In this document: positions 18,584 to 27,106 of the stretch, piece after piece
Position numbering within the stretch: the stretch's first letter is position 1
Layout of the letters: each line of letters opens with the position of its first letter
Virus record (IMG/VR): IMGVR_UViG_3300030616_000506
Span: 62,001-126,000 of that record
Length of the DNA stretch: 64,000 bases
Source: a virus
Strand: one strand, 5' to 3'
Made by a program: the position numbers and the translations under genes
Notes under the pieces: generated by a model
Seen by the model: only the letters and a program-made list of their open reading frames with translations
The model's database searches: none
Told to the model about the DNA's origin: nothing

Positions 18584-19497
18584 TTATCCATGAATTGAAT
18601 TATATTATTTTTATTTAAATCTTCATTCTTCTGTATCATCATGTATTTAGATTTATCTCTCCAAAAATGCATACTATCTCCATATACACCTTTAGCTTGT
18701 TTCCACCATTCTTTTCCTCTAGCTGGAGGCTTTCCATTTTTTTCTACTAGTGGAATATCCATTAATATCATAGGCTTATTTAGCATTTCCATCCAGCAGT
18801 CAGGTCCTGATGGTGGAGTTATACAAAATGATGAGTTATTTACTATACTTATAAATTTATTTATATCATTATTATAATAAGGTATCAATTTGTCAAAATA
18901 TTTATTTAAAGGTTTATAATGTTCTCCAGTTTGCCAATATTCATATTTATCACCATAATGTTCTTTAACTATTTTTACTAACTCTTTATATCTAAAAAAG
19001 TCTGAATTTCTCTGTGTATTATGAAATGGAGTATATCTTATATGAAATAATATATATGGTTTATCTATATTAGTCATCTTTAGTTCTATGTGAGGACTCT
19101 TATTATTTTCCATTCTATATTTATTTAAATAATTAAGAAAAGACATATGGCTATGAACCTTCCTTCCTTCTTTTTCTTCATAGAGAGGAGGAGAATCTTC
19201 ATAAAAAGTACCGTAATCATCTAGATATAATATTTGATCATATTCATCATAGGAATTTTTCCTATTTATAAATATTATTGGTAATATAGAGTCAGATTCA
19301 GGAAATTCAATATCGATCCTATTTCCTCTTATATCTGAGAACATATAATTTAATGGCCACTCTATAAATATATGATAATCTTCATACCCTAGCTCCTTTC
19401 CTTTATAATAACAAGCTTGTATTATATAAGCTAATTCTCCAAATCTTAATTTCCACTGTCTCTCTCTTCTTATAGCAAATAATATATTTTTATTCAT
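18571..19497 (-). CDS. Hypothetical protein, possibly GT-B glycosyltransferase-like
   Basis: A 308-residue soluble protein I do not recognise with certainty. A segment near residue 215 (NNSSFCITPPSGPDCWMEMLNKPMILMD) resembles the donor-site region of GT9/heptosyltransferase-like enzymes, where a Gly/Pro-rich loop precedes an 'alg.P' strand. The rest is rich in Tyr and Trp. It lies between the sugar kinase and the nucleotidyltransferase, so a transferase role is plausible but weakly supported. Confidence 0.45.
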   Translation of the reverse strand: MNKNILFAIRRERQWKLRFGELAYIIQACYYKGKELGYEDYHIFIEWPLNYMFSDIRGNRIDIEFPESDSILPIIFINRKNSYDEYDQILYLDDYGTFYEDSPPLYEEKEGRKVHSHMSFLNYLNKYRMENNKSPHIELKMTNIDKPYILFHIRYTPFHNTQRNSDFFRYKELVKIVKEHYGDKYEYWQTGEHYKPLNKYFDKLIPYYNNDINKFISIVNNSSFCITPPSGPDCWMEMLNKPMILMDIPLVEKNGKPPARGKEWWKQAKGVYGDSMHFWRDKSKYMMIQKNEDLNKNNIIQFMDKWLK

Positions 19498-20216
19498 AAT
19501 CTTAACTCCACTTCTTCTATATCTTCTGGATGTGATATTTCATTTAAATGTTCTGTCCAATATCCATTAAACTTTATACCATCATCTATCATTAAATTTA
19601 TTGTATTTGTAATTATCTTCTCATCAAATCTACTATCATAATGAGTTCTATCTATATAATCATAGACTCTATTATCAAAGTAATATGCTCCACAATTAAC
19701 GTAATTAGATGTAGGTCTAGTAGATTTCTCATTTATAAATTTTATTTCCCAGAAACCAAATTCTCTTAAGGGTTTTCCTTTATCTATTGTACCATACTCA
19801 TATAACCTATTAAATTTTTCTGTAAATAAAAGAGAGTTTTTCATCTTAATTAGATTATTTAATTCTGATTTATTGTATATTATATCACCTGATAGTACCA
19901 AGATATTCCTATTCTTTGTATGGGTTTTAGTTAACTTTATTGCATCTGCCGTTCCAGATAGTTTCTTTTGATGAATGAACTGTATATCCATATCACTATA
20001 GTTATATTTTATATAGGACTTTATTATACTTTCCTTATAGTTACTTATAATAAATATTTTATTTACATCTATGTCCTTTATAGCATCTAATAGCCAGCCA
20101 ATTATGGGTTTATTTTTAACTTCTACCATAGTCTTGGGTCTGTCTTCAGTTAAAGGCATTAATCTAGATCCTACTCCAGCTGCCATTATGATACAATCTA
20201 CTTTATTTTTCTGCAT
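19494..20216 (-). CDS. Sugar-1-phosphate nucleotidyltransferase
   Basis: A 240-residue GT-A-fold enzyme with IIMAAGVGSRLMPLTEDRPKTMVEV, the NTP-binding signature, then LSGDIIY containing the metal-binding Asp and VNCGAYYF. It joins NTP to a sugar 1-phosphate. Near a heptose-type kinase and isomerase it may act like HddC (GDP-heptose) or RmlA-type enzymes; the nucleotide used cannot be read from sequence alone. ATGA overlap with the next gene. Confidence 0.9.
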   Translation of the reverse strand: MQKNKVDCIIMAAGVGSRLMPLTEDRPKTMVEVKNKPIIGWLLDAIKDIDVNKIFIISNYKESIIKSYIKYNYSDMDIQFIHQKKLSGTADAIKLTKTHTKNRNILVLSGDIIYNKSELNNLIKMKNSLLFTEKFNRLYEYGTIDKGKPLREFGFWEIKFINEKSTRPTSNYVNCGAYYFDNRVYDYIDRTHYDSRFDEKIITNTINLMIDDGIKFNGYWTEHLNEISHPEDIEEVELRL

Positions 20217-20859
20217 AAATCCACATCTCGTGATCCTTCACTCTTTCACAATTATATCCGTAATCTGTTAATATCTTGATTACATCATCAGTTGTTGTGT
20301 AATCATCATTAACTAGATGAGTAGATATACATATTTTACAATCATTATTTAATAATGTATTCCTTGCTCCTTCTAAGAATTTAACTTCAGCTCCCTCTAT
20401 ATTGGTCCATATATAATCTACATGCTCTATATGAAGATTCTTAACTATATCATCTAAAGCTGCAGTTCTTGCATATGCATAATCTTCTGATACTTTTCTG
20501 AAATCTTTGAGTAAGCTTCCAGCATTGCTATAAGATGATGGATAGAATTTCTCTCTAGAAGTTTTATTCCATAATCCCATTGGTAATATATATACATTAT
20601 TAAGATTAAAATTCCTCTTAATTATTTTTAGTTGTTCTAAATTTAATGGAACTGGTTCAAAGGAATACACTCTTCCTTCATTTCCTACTTTTTTAGAAAA
20701 ATATTGCATCATATCTCCATGAAATGCTCCACCATCTATAACAACTGATCCTTCCTCTATATCAAAATATTCTTCCAATACCCTATATCTCTCAGCTAGA
20801 TTTGAATAACTGAATCTAGAAATTAGTAAATCTAAATCATCTTTGTTTAATTTGACCAT
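20203..20859 (-). CDS. FkbM-family methyltransferase
   Basis: A methyltransferase of about 218 residues. It has VVIDGGAFHGDMMQYFSK for SAM binding, VYSFEPVPLNLEQL, and DYIWTNIEGAEVKFLEGA, which is the FkbM hallmark. FkbM enzymes O-methylate sugars. ATG at 20859 is taken as the start; a TTG three codons earlier is possible. It overlaps the glycosyltransferase gene at its 5' end. Confidence 0.88.
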   Translation of the reverse strand: MVKLNKDDLDLLISRFSYSNLAERYRVLEEYFDIEEGSVVIDGGAFHGDMMQYFSKKVGNEGRVYSFEPVPLNLEQLKIIKRNFNLNNVYILPMGLWNKTSREKFYPSSYSNAGSLLKDFRKVSEDYAYARTAALDDIVKNLHIEHVDYIWTNIEGAEVKFLEGARNTLLNNDCKICISTHLVNDDYTTTDDVIKILTDYGYNCERVKDHEMWIYAEK

Positions 20860-21754
20860 ATTCTTCAATTGCTTTTAATAACATATTAACACAAACATCT
20901 GGACTATAAGTTTTTAATATCTCTTGTCTACCCTTCCAATTAGGTTCTTTTGATATATCATTTATAACATCCTCAATTTTTGACCAATCCTTTAGAAACA
21001 TTACGTTTTCTAATTCTTTTATACCCGTAATAGGTGAGGCAATTACCTGAAGCTCCATAAGCATTGCTTCCTTTACAGTATTGGGAATACCATCACGATT
21101 GCCATCTTCAACAATTCTGGCAGGGAATAAGTATATACTATTCTCTTCATATAAATCTCTTAAATCTTCTCCAGATTTATGTCCTACAAATTTAACATTT
21201 GAATTTCTTGATTGTAATTGTGATTTAAGAGGTCCATCACCAAATATAGTTAAGTTATTTAGATGGATAATCCTATCTAATCCCTTTCTAGGAATCAAAC
21301 GACCTCCAGCTAAGACCCCACCCTCACGGGGGATTGGATGTGACCTCTTAAATAACTCTGTTCTCACACACATAGGTAAATAAACCAAGGGTTTATCTAT
21401 ACCTATTTCTTCAAAAAATTTCTTATGATAGAAACTCTGATAAGTTACGAACTTACAATTAGGATGTTTAGAAGCGTTAAGAAGAGTCCTGCCATTATCA
21501 GGAAAGACATCGTTAGTATGAGGAGAAATACAAAAAGGTACTCCTGACCTCTTGAAGTAATTGGCAACGTGGGAGTAATGGTAGTGAGCAAAATCCATCC
21601 ACCTAATATCAGACCCAGTAGGATGACTATTTCGAAGACTATAAACTCTAATATTAACATTTCTTCTCCTTAATTCATCTATTTCTAATTTAAACCAATG
21701 TTCAATATCATTTATACCTTGAGCATTAAAATAGCCTATTCGTAGCGGTTCCAT
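20837..21754 (-). CDS. Glycosyltransferase family 4
   Basis: A 305-residue GT-B enzyme. The C-terminal domain carries AGGRLIPRKGLDR, KFVGHKSGEDL and the E-x7-E region DGIPNTVKEAMLMELQVIA, diagnostic of GT4. The N-terminal half is shorter than usual. Local base composition around 21300-21600 is more GC-rich than its neighbours, which may reflect recent acquisition. Its start lies next to a LAGLIDADG homing-endonuclease gene. Confidence 0.88.
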   Translation of the reverse strand: MEPLRIGYFNAQGINDIEHWFKLEIDELRRRNVNIRVYSLRNSHPTGSDIRWMDFAHYHYSHVANYFKRSGVPFCISPHTNDVFPDNGRTLLNASKHPNCKFVTYQSFYHKKFFEEIGIDKPLVYLPMCVRTELFKRSHPIPREGGVLAGGRLIPRKGLDRIIHLNNLTIFGDGPLKSQLQSRNSNVKFVGHKSGEDLRDLYEENSIYLFPARIVEDGNRDGIPNTVKEAMLMELQVIASPITGIKELENVMFLKDWSKIEDVINDISKEPNWKGRQEILKTYSPDVCVNMLLKAIEEYGQIKQR

Positions 21755-22578
21755 TTATATCCATATATATCATTAATTTCATCTGGGCATTCTCCAATGT
21801 AATCTAATAGCTCATTTTTATATTTCATGTGTATGTATATTCTTTTATCTTTACAAATACTACCATCAAATCCTAAATCTCTTAATTTATTTAATAAAAA
21901 TTCTATATCCCTATACAAATATGCTTGTGTACAAAATCCAATCCCACTAGTCTTTCCATAGTTTGATCCATCTCCAATATACCATTGTCTTAAGGTTATA
22001 GGGGTTAATTTTAAATCTTTTGGAACTATTTTCTTATATAAAGAGTGCTCATTACATACAGGACATCTTTTAAATTCTAATTTGTTAATTTCAATTTCAC
22101 AATATGGACAAAATTTACTATTATTTAAATACCATTTATCATATAAAGTTTTTAATTCTCTATAACTTTTACTATAATAATGATATAAATTATAATTTCC
22201 CTCTTTTAACCATCTTTTATGGGAGGATTTATAATCATTTCCTATTCTTGTAATTCCATGTTTCTTTAATATAGAATCTAACCATTTAAGGTATTTACTA
22301 TATTTAGACGTATAAACTAATACTCCAGATTTATTATGTCTTAAATGTAAGCAACCATCTCCCAACAGTTCTCCATTAAGAAATTCTATTAATTTATCAT
22401 TTAATTTAATGTGATTTGCTCTATAATTATAACCTCTACTAGGTATATTTAATTTATATAACCAATTCCATATTGTAGTTGGCACAACGTGTTGCTCATC
22501 TGATATAGAATAGATTGATTTTCTCTTTATTACGTATTCGTTATACAACCAATCTTTATCTCTATAGTTTTTATTCAT
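21736..22578 (-). CDS. LAGLIDADG homing endonuclease (free-standing)
   Basis: A protein of about 280 residues with two LAGLIDADG-type helices, FLNGELLGDGCL near residue 89 and LRQWYIGDGSN near 200, each carrying the catalytic acidic residue. Between them is a zinc-ribbon-like CPYCEI..CPVC. The N-terminus looks like a helix-turn-helix (SIYSISDEQHVVPTTIWNWL). ATG at 22578 is preferred to an upstream TTG. It is not inside an intron or intein that I can see; it is inserted between the glycosyltransferase gene and a hypothetical gene, with overlaps at both ends. Confidence 0.87.
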   Translation of the reverse strand: MNKNYRDKDWLYNEYVIKRKSIYSISDEQHVVPTTIWNWLYKLNIPSRGYNYRANHIKLNDKLIEFLNGELLGDGCLHLRHNKSGVLVYTSKYSKYLKWLDSILKKHGITRIGNDYKSSHKRWLKEGNYNLYHYYSKSYRELKTLYDKWYLNNSKFCPYCEIEINKLEFKRCPVCNEHSLYKKIVPKDLKLTPITLRQWYIGDGSNYGKTSGIGFCTQAYLYRDIEFLLNKLRDLGFDGSICKDKRIYIHMKYKNELLDYIGECPDEINDIYGYKWNRYE

Positions 22579-22910
22579 ATACAACTCACCAATAATTTAT
22601 CTAGTAATATTTCTATATCAGTTTCATAAAATTTAAAATCTCTATATCCTATCCATTTACTATTTTCTTTTTTATCTAATATACCATTGTATCTTTTAAA
22701 TTTACAATAGTGTAAATTTTGATTTATATGTTGCCAAGTGTAATGGATGCCACATCCTTTATTAAATAAGATTCTTTGGGTATGTAATAATTCTTTATTT
22801 GGATGAGATCTTTTTATTAATAACCATTCATCATTCTCATTTAATATTTCAAATTTTGTATCCTTTAACCAACTTGGATGATATGTTTCTTTATAATCTT
22901 TGATATTCAT
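22575..22910 (-). CDS. Hypothetical protein
   Basis: A 111-residue protein, starting at the ATG that overlaps the HAD gene stop as ATGA. It has aromatic-rich strands (IHYTWQHINQNLHYCKF) but no family I recognise. It ends DKLLVSCI, close to the C-terminal tail seen on many small proteins of this window, and the last codons contain GGTGAG ahead of the next gene's ATG. It could be a companion of the adjacent homing endonuclease. Confidence 0.6.
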   Translation of the reverse strand: MNIKDYKETYHPSWLKDTKFEILNENDEWLLIKRSHPNKELLHTQRILFNKGCGIHYTWQHINQNLHYCKFKRYNGILDKKENSKWIGYRDFKFYETDIEILLDKLLVSCI

Positions 22911-23254
22911 TTTTTCCACTGAGCGGTTATTCCTGAATAAAAACTCCATCTATTTAGAAATTCTTCTGGAGATATAGTTCTATCATCAACATATATTTCT
23001 CCACCAGGTTTACCAAATCTTAATTCGTGATATTTCACACCCCAATCTGATAATTGTTTTTTAGTTTCATCTAGCCAGTCTCTTTTATGTACTGATCCTC
23101 TAGCAGTAAATATAGTTATATGTTCTCCTGAGTCATATAACTCATTGATTTTCTTTATGATATCTTTTCTAGGAGTTGACTCCAAATACTCCCATGTATC
23201 AAAGTCATATGTTGTATCACAAATAGTTCCATCTAAATCAAATACCCATCTCAT
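22907..23254 (-). CDS. HAD-superfamily phosphatase (small)
   Basis: A 115-residue HAD hydrolase beginning MRWVFDLDGTICD, with nucleophile D6 and acid D8. TARGS supplies motif II and IYVDDRTI supplies motif IV. It resembles small capsule-cluster phosphatases. Its likely partner reactions are the GmhA-like isomerase and PfkB kinase in this operon, in which a bisphosphate must lose one phosphate. ATGA overlaps at both ends. Confidence 0.85.
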   Translation of the reverse strand: MRWVFDLDGTICDTTYDFDTWEYLESTPRKDIIKKINELYDSGEHITIFTARGSVHKRDWLDETKKQLSDWGVKYHELRFGKPGGEIYVDDRTISPEEFLNRWSFYSGITAQWKK

Positions 23255-24156
23255 GCTTTCTCCACAAATAATTCTGATCCTAATTCCCACCAATCTTTAG
23301 GTATTGTATCCTTATTTCGTTGTATAATATTACGAACATTCTCATTATACTTAGCAACATGCATTAACCATTGTGGTCTATGGTAATCAAATATAACTGT
23401 ATCTTCAGGTAACTTACAATTTTCTATAAGATCAGTAGATGGGAATTCTCCCTTCCTAAAATGACCTATAGGGTTAAAATTAAATTTATTATTCAATATT
23501 CTTATCTCCCATTCTGCATTAAATATTAATCCAGTAAATGCAAATTCATTTGGATGAATTCCTAATTGTATCCATCTCTCACATATCTTAGTTAGAGGAA
23601 CCCAGGTTGCATTTATATAGGGTAAATGTTTACTCCTAACTGCAATAACACCAGTAGCTAATAGAGGTCTACCTATTTCCTTATTTTCAACGTATGGAAT
23701 TTTTATATCAGGCATCTTAATCCCCATAGCTTTATAGATATTTCTCCATACTCTAGTCTCCATATTGTCATTCTTTATTATTCTTCTATTCTCAGATTGA
23801 ATGATAATATCAGATTCATCATCTAATATCTTTTTAAATTCATCTAGATGTTTTAAGAATAATACATCTATTTCAGTTTTAATTACCCACTCTTTATCTG
23901 TCTCTATTTCAAAACAGTGAAACATATACTGACATCTTGACTTTAAATTTTTAAAGGGAGGTTTCTTATATATCTTAGTTGGTACTTGTTTCTGTATCCA
24001 TTGTAAAGTTTCATCAGAATCATCTCTATTAGTAGTTATATGTAATATACAACCATCTGGAATATTGTCTCTTAATGTATCTATCATCATTCTTAGTTGT
24101 GGATTAAGATATTCTGCTTTATCAAAACTTATTGTTAAGTCGAAATTAGTTTGCAT
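23251..24156 (-). CDS. Putative GT-A glycosyltransferase
   Basis: A protein of about 301 residues beginning MQTNFDLTISFDKAEYLNPQ, selected because GGAG lies 8 bases upstream. The pattern VIKTEIDVLFL provides a DxD-like Asp pair in the position expected for GT-A enzymes, and HITTNRDDSDETLQWI fits a GT8/GT32-like N-terminus. Exact family uncertain. It sits between the isomerase and phosphatase genes. Confidence 0.55.
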   Translation of the reverse strand: MQTNFDLTISFDKAEYLNPQLRMMIDTLRDNIPDGCILHITTNRDDSDETLQWIQKQVPTKIYKKPPFKNLKSRCQYMFHCFEIETDKEWVIKTEIDVLFLKHLDEFKKILDDESDIIIQSENRRIIKNDNMETRVWRNIYKAMGIKMPDIKIPYVENKEIGRPLLATGVIAVRSKHLPYINATWVPLTKICERWIQLGIHPNEFAFTGLIFNAEWEIRILNNKFNFNPIGHFRKGEFPSTDLIENCKLPEDTVIFDYHRPQWLMHVAKYNENVRNIIQRNKDTIPKDWWELGSELFVEKA

Positions 24157-24647
24157 ATTAGATGCTCCAAAGTTAAATGCCAATCTTCTGCATGTAACAT
24201 ATCTGAATTTATTATAAACTTTATAGGTTCTTCCATTTTAGCGATTCTTCCTTTATCTGATCCTAGAATAGCTATAGATATAATTCCATTATCGTATGCA
24301 TAATTAATGGCTTCTATTAGATTATCTGAATCTCCACTTCCACTAAATATTATTAGCACATCATTTGTATCTCCTAATATTGCAATTTGCTCTCTAAATA
24401 TTCTTTTATATTCAGTATCATTAGCCCAAGCTGTCAATAAAGGAATATTATCTGATAGGCATATAGCTTTTATACCACACATTTTCTGTAGGTCATTAGC
24501 CATATGTGAAGCAGTTGAGGAGCTTCCACCATTTCCACAAATAAATACCCTATTAGAGCCTTTAATTATTTTAACTATTGTCTTTATCAAGGCTTTCTGA
24601 TCATTTATAGATTCTGCACATCTTTTAGTATTATATATATAATCCAT
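24135..24647 (-). CDS. SIS-domain sugar-phosphate isomerase (GmhA-like)
   Basis: A SIS-fold protein of about 170 residues, the family of phosphoheptose isomerase. The phosphate-binding segment is VFICGNGGSSSTASHMANDL, followed by LIIFSGSGDSDNLIEAI and a C-terminal HLTLEHLI that supplies conserved His/Glu. GmhA converts sedoheptulose-7-phosphate to D-glycero-D-manno-heptose-7-phosphate. The ATG at 24647 forms a TAATG overlap with the epimerase stop; an upstream ATG at 24674 is possible. Confidence 0.87.
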   Translation of the reverse strand: MDYIYNTKRCAESINDQKALIKTIVKIIKGSNRVFICGNGGSSSTASHMANDLQKMCGIKAICLSDNIPLLTAWANDTEYKRIFREQIAILGDTNDVLIIFSGSGDSDNLIEAINYAYDNGIISIAILGSDKGRIAKMEEPIKFIINSDMLHAEDWHLTLEHLICKLIST

Positions 24648-25561
24648 TATTTCTTTATTAAAGTTTTTTGCCATTCTATTTGACCTCTTAAACCTTCATA
24701 AAAGTTTATTTTTGGACTCCAACCTAATTCCTTCATCCTATTAATATCTGCTAGAGTCTCATCAACATCATATATGTCTCTTGGCCTATAATCTATAGTA
24801 ACTTTTTTTCCAGTTATTTTAGCTATATAACATATAATTTCATTAATAGAGTGAGATTCATTAGATCCTATATTATAAGCACTATATAAAATTTTATTTG
24901 TAGATATTAATATTTCTATTGCACTACATATATCATCTATATGAGTAAAATCTCTCTTTTGTTTACCATCTCCATATAAAATAATAGGTTGATCTTTTAA
25001 TATCCAATCAGTAAATGCTCTTATAGCTAATTCATTTCTCTGGTGAGGTCCATAGACTGTAAAGAATCTCATAGAGGTACATTCTATATCCTTTAACATA
25101 CCACAATTCTTATAAGTACTTATTAAATATTCATTAGCACACTTACTCATAGCATATGGTGATCTAGGAGACAGACTTTCATATTCTTCTAGTTCAAGTC
25201 CTCCTCTACCTTTATCTCCATATACACTGGAACTACTAGCAATTAATAGTCTTTTAGGTTTCCAATTTTCTATACATTTTTTTATTATTCTCTGAGTACC
25301 TAAAATATTATCCTTACATACCTCATCGAATAATTCATGGCTATTCCTAACTCCTGGTCTAGCAGCTAGATGAATTACTGCATATACATCTTTTATATCT
25401 GGCAAATCAAAGTTTATATCCTTTTGATAAAATTTTATATCTGAAGATATATTTCTATTTATCTTATCTATTCCTATAACTTTATATTTCTTTTTTAATC
25501 TTTCTGTTAATGCTGATCCTATAAATCCACTACTTCCTGTTATTATTACCTTCTTTTTCAT
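24647..25561 (-). CDS. NAD-dependent nucleotide-sugar epimerase/dehydratase
   Basis: A 304-residue extended SDR of the UDP-glucuronate/UDP-glucose epimerase type. It has ITGSSGFIGSALTERL, VIHLAARPGV, ASSSSVYGD and the catalytic YAMSK. The C-terminal RPRDIYDVDETLADI is typical of UDP-glucuronate 4-epimerases. It is the first gene of the long glycan operon apart from the Hsp20 region upstream (8-base gap). Confidence 0.9.
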   Translation of the reverse strand: MKKKVIITGSSGFIGSALTERLKKKYKVIGIDKINRNISSDIKFYQKDINFDLPDIKDVYAVIHLAARPGVRNSHELFDEVCKDNILGTQRIIKKCIENWKPKRLLIASSSSVYGDKGRGGLELEEYESLSPRSPYAMSKCANEYLISTYKNCGMLKDIECTSMRFFTVYGPHQRNELAIRAFTDWILKDQPIILYGDGKQKRDFTHIDDICSAIEILISTNKILYSAYNIGSNESHSINEIICYIAKITGKKVTIDYRPRDIYDVDETLADINRMKELGWSPKINFYEGLRGQIEWQKTLIKK

Positions 25562-25569
25562 ATTATCTC

Positions 25570-25980
25570 CTATAAATAACCTAGTTCTTTTAATCTCTTC
25601 TCTATGATCTTCTTATCGTTTTCTGTGATTTTATTGTCTTCGCTATTATCTTTATCTAGAGTTATATCTAATATATAATTATTAAATGTTATAATTGCAG
25701 TCTCTGGCTTTACTTTGCATGGTAATCTAAAGGTTTTCTTTCTCCAACTTCCTTCTGACATAATTTCTAGGGATATATCATACTCACTAGGTTTGACCTC
25801 TAAATCTTCATTAGCTACTTTTATTTCTAAAGTTAAATAGATATGATCATCATCCTCATTAATATCCACATGCCCTGTGGTATCTGTATAATTTGATTTT
25901 GTATATCCTCCAGAGAATCCTCTGGAGAACATTTCATCTACAATTCTGAAGATCCTATCTATTTCATCAAAGTCTCTCAT
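25570..25980 (-). CDS. Hsp20/alpha-crystallin family small chaperone
   Basis: A 136-residue small heat-shock protein. The N-terminus is Gly/aromatic-rich (FSRGFSGGYTKSNY), then the alpha-crystallin strands VDINEDDDHIYLTLEIKV, YDISLEI and FRLPCKVKPETAI. The canonical C-terminal IxI motif is not obvious; the protein ends with a Lys/Glu-rich helix. It holds unfolded proteins in the cytoplasm. Confidence 0.85.
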   Translation of the reverse strand: MRDFDEIDRIFRIVDEMFSRGFSGGYTKSNYTDTTGHVDINEDDDHIYLTLEIKVANEDLEVKPSEYDISLEIMSEGSWRKKTFRLPCKVKPETAIITFNNYILDITLDKDNSEDNKITENDKKIIEKRLKELGYL

Positions 25981-25981
25981 A

Positions 25982-26215
25982 TTACAACCTTATTTTTTCT
26001 TGTAATTCTTTAGCTGTTTTTTCTATCCATTCCAATTTAGCTATTACAGCATTTTTTGTGCATGCTCTAGCAGTTTTTGCTATCTCTTCTAGTTTGATTT
26101 GAATAGAATCTATATCAGATTTTGATAAAGTTATATTTTTTGGTTTTGGCTTAGGGATATCTTTTGGTATATCTTCCTGGATTTCTTCATCTACTAAAAT
26201 TTCATCTTCTGTCAT
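25982..26215 (-). CDS. Small acidic helical protein, unknown
   Basis: A 77-residue protein. The start at 26215 is fixed by a strong AGGAGG five bases upstream, rather than an ATG eleven codons earlier. Residues 1-32 are acidic and Pro-rich (EDIPKDIPKPKPK); residues 38-77 are predicted helical with one Cys. Not recognised. Confidence 0.6.
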   Translation of the reverse strand: MTEDEILVDEEIQEDIPKDIPKPKPKNITLSKSDIDSIQIKLEEIAKTARACTKNAVIAKLEWIEKTAKELQEKIRL

Positions 26216-26251
26216 ATTATTCCTCCTCATTCTTATAACATTAAACATTCT

Positions 26252-26395
26252 TTAATCTTTCTGAACTAACTGAATAGTGATATACTGTTTACCACTATCA
26301 GATTCCCATGGTTTAAAGGACTTTAAAACATATATATCTGAAGCTTCCTTAACTGCTTCATATATTTTTTGCCATTCCTCGAAGCTTATTTCCAT
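26252..26395 (-). CDS. Small hypothetical protein
   Basis: A 47-residue frame reading MEISFEEWQKIYEAVKEASD and ending ITIQLVQKD. It fills the gap between the zinc-ribbon gene and the acidic-protein gene and has the codon character of its neighbours. No family recognised. Confidence 0.55.
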   Translation of the reverse strand: MEISFEEWQKIYEAVKEASDIYVLKSFKPWESDSGKQYITIQLVQKD

Positions 26396-26396
26396 T

Positions 26397-26597
26397 TTAA
26401 TTCCTCTCTAATAATTTTTTAAGATCTCTCTTTAATTTATTATACATTACTTTATAATTCCATCCTTCATCAGTCATTTCCTTGGTTTGGAATTTTTCTT
26501 TACATTTTGGGCAATACCTTGATCTAGCTGTAAAATTACCCTTATCCTTTACCCAAACAGTTTTTGTCTTTGTGTTGCCACATTTTGGGCACTTCAT
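26397..26597 (-). CDS. NrdR-like zinc-ribbon protein without ATP-cone
   Basis: A 66-residue protein with CPKCGN, then an Arg-rich turn and YCPKCKEKFQTKE, closely resembling the N-terminal zinc ribbon of NrdR, which represses ribonucleotide-reductase operons. The ATP-cone that senses dATP in true NrdR is absent; instead a short Lys/Leu helix follows. It lies about 500 bases downstream of the ribonucleotide-reductase gene in the same run, so a regulatory link is possible but inferred. NrdR itself is bacterial, and many archaeal zinc ribbons look similar. Confidence 0.6.
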   Translation of the reverse strand: MKCPKCGNTKTKTVWVKDKGNFTARSRYCPKCKEKFQTKEMTDEGWNYKVMYNKLKRDLKKLLERN

Positions 26598-26604
26598 TTT
26601 ATCA

Positions 26605-26865
26605 CTAATCCTTTATTAGGTGATGATATTTGTATTTATCCATTAGTTTCTCAGCTGTTTTAACTATGCTCTTCATATTATCATCCTTATGTTCAGTCGT
26701 TACAGTTACTGAAACATATGGAGTAGTTATTTCTACCTGTCTAGAAATTTTTAATTTTTCTATATTCTCTTCCTCTTCATCATCCTCTTCATCTAAGTCA
26801 ACCAGATCAGGATTATTTAATATTTCTGGTATATTTATTTCATCTTGTTTTTCTTTTTTTGTCAT
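26605..26865 (-). CDS. Small acidic protein, unknown
   Basis: An 86-residue protein with a run of Asp/Glu (residues 24-35), a short beta-strand segment rich in Val/Thr (VEITTPYVSVTVTT), and a C-terminal helix. Lies between glutaredoxin and the zinc-ribbon gene. No family recognised. Confidence 0.6.
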   Translation of the reverse strand: MTKKEKQDEINIPEILNNPDLVDLDEEDDEEEENIEKLKISRQVEITTPYVSVTVTTEHKDDNMKSIVKTAEKLMDKYKYHHLIKD

Positions 26866-26869
26866 AATA

Positions 26870-27106
26870 TCATCTTAATAATTCATCCAACACATCCTTG
26901 TCAAAACCAGGAACTATATCTTCTCCTACTACTATAATAGGAACAGTATCTATTCCTAATTTCTTAAACTTCTTTTTCATTTGTATCGTCTCTGGATTAC
27001 CACCCTTCTTCATATTAATTTCTTTGTATTCTAATCCTCTCTCTTGTAGATACTCTTTTGTCTGATTACAGTGAGTACAATCCGGTAATGTATATATTAT
27101 TATCAT
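26870..27106 (-). CDS. Glutaredoxin-like protein (NrdH type)
   Basis: A 78-residue thioredoxin-fold protein starting MIIIYTLPDCTHC, with the redox pair C10/C13, DTVPIIV containing the cis-proline, and a C-terminal GFDKDVLDELL. Its ATG overlaps the stop of the ribonucleotide reductase as ATGA, so it is the likely electron donor that re-reduces that enzyme. TTG codons upstream are ignored. Confidence 0.9.
   Translation of the reverse strand: MIIIYTLPDCTHCNQTKEYLQERGLEYKEINMKKGGNPETIQMKKKFKKLGIDTVPIIVVGEDIVPGFDKDVLDELLR

Noticed and set aside
21445-21660. Minus-strand 71-codon hydrophobic frame inside the glycosyltransferase gene
   Set aside because: It overlaps the GT4 coding frame completely; its hydrophobicity is a frame effect.
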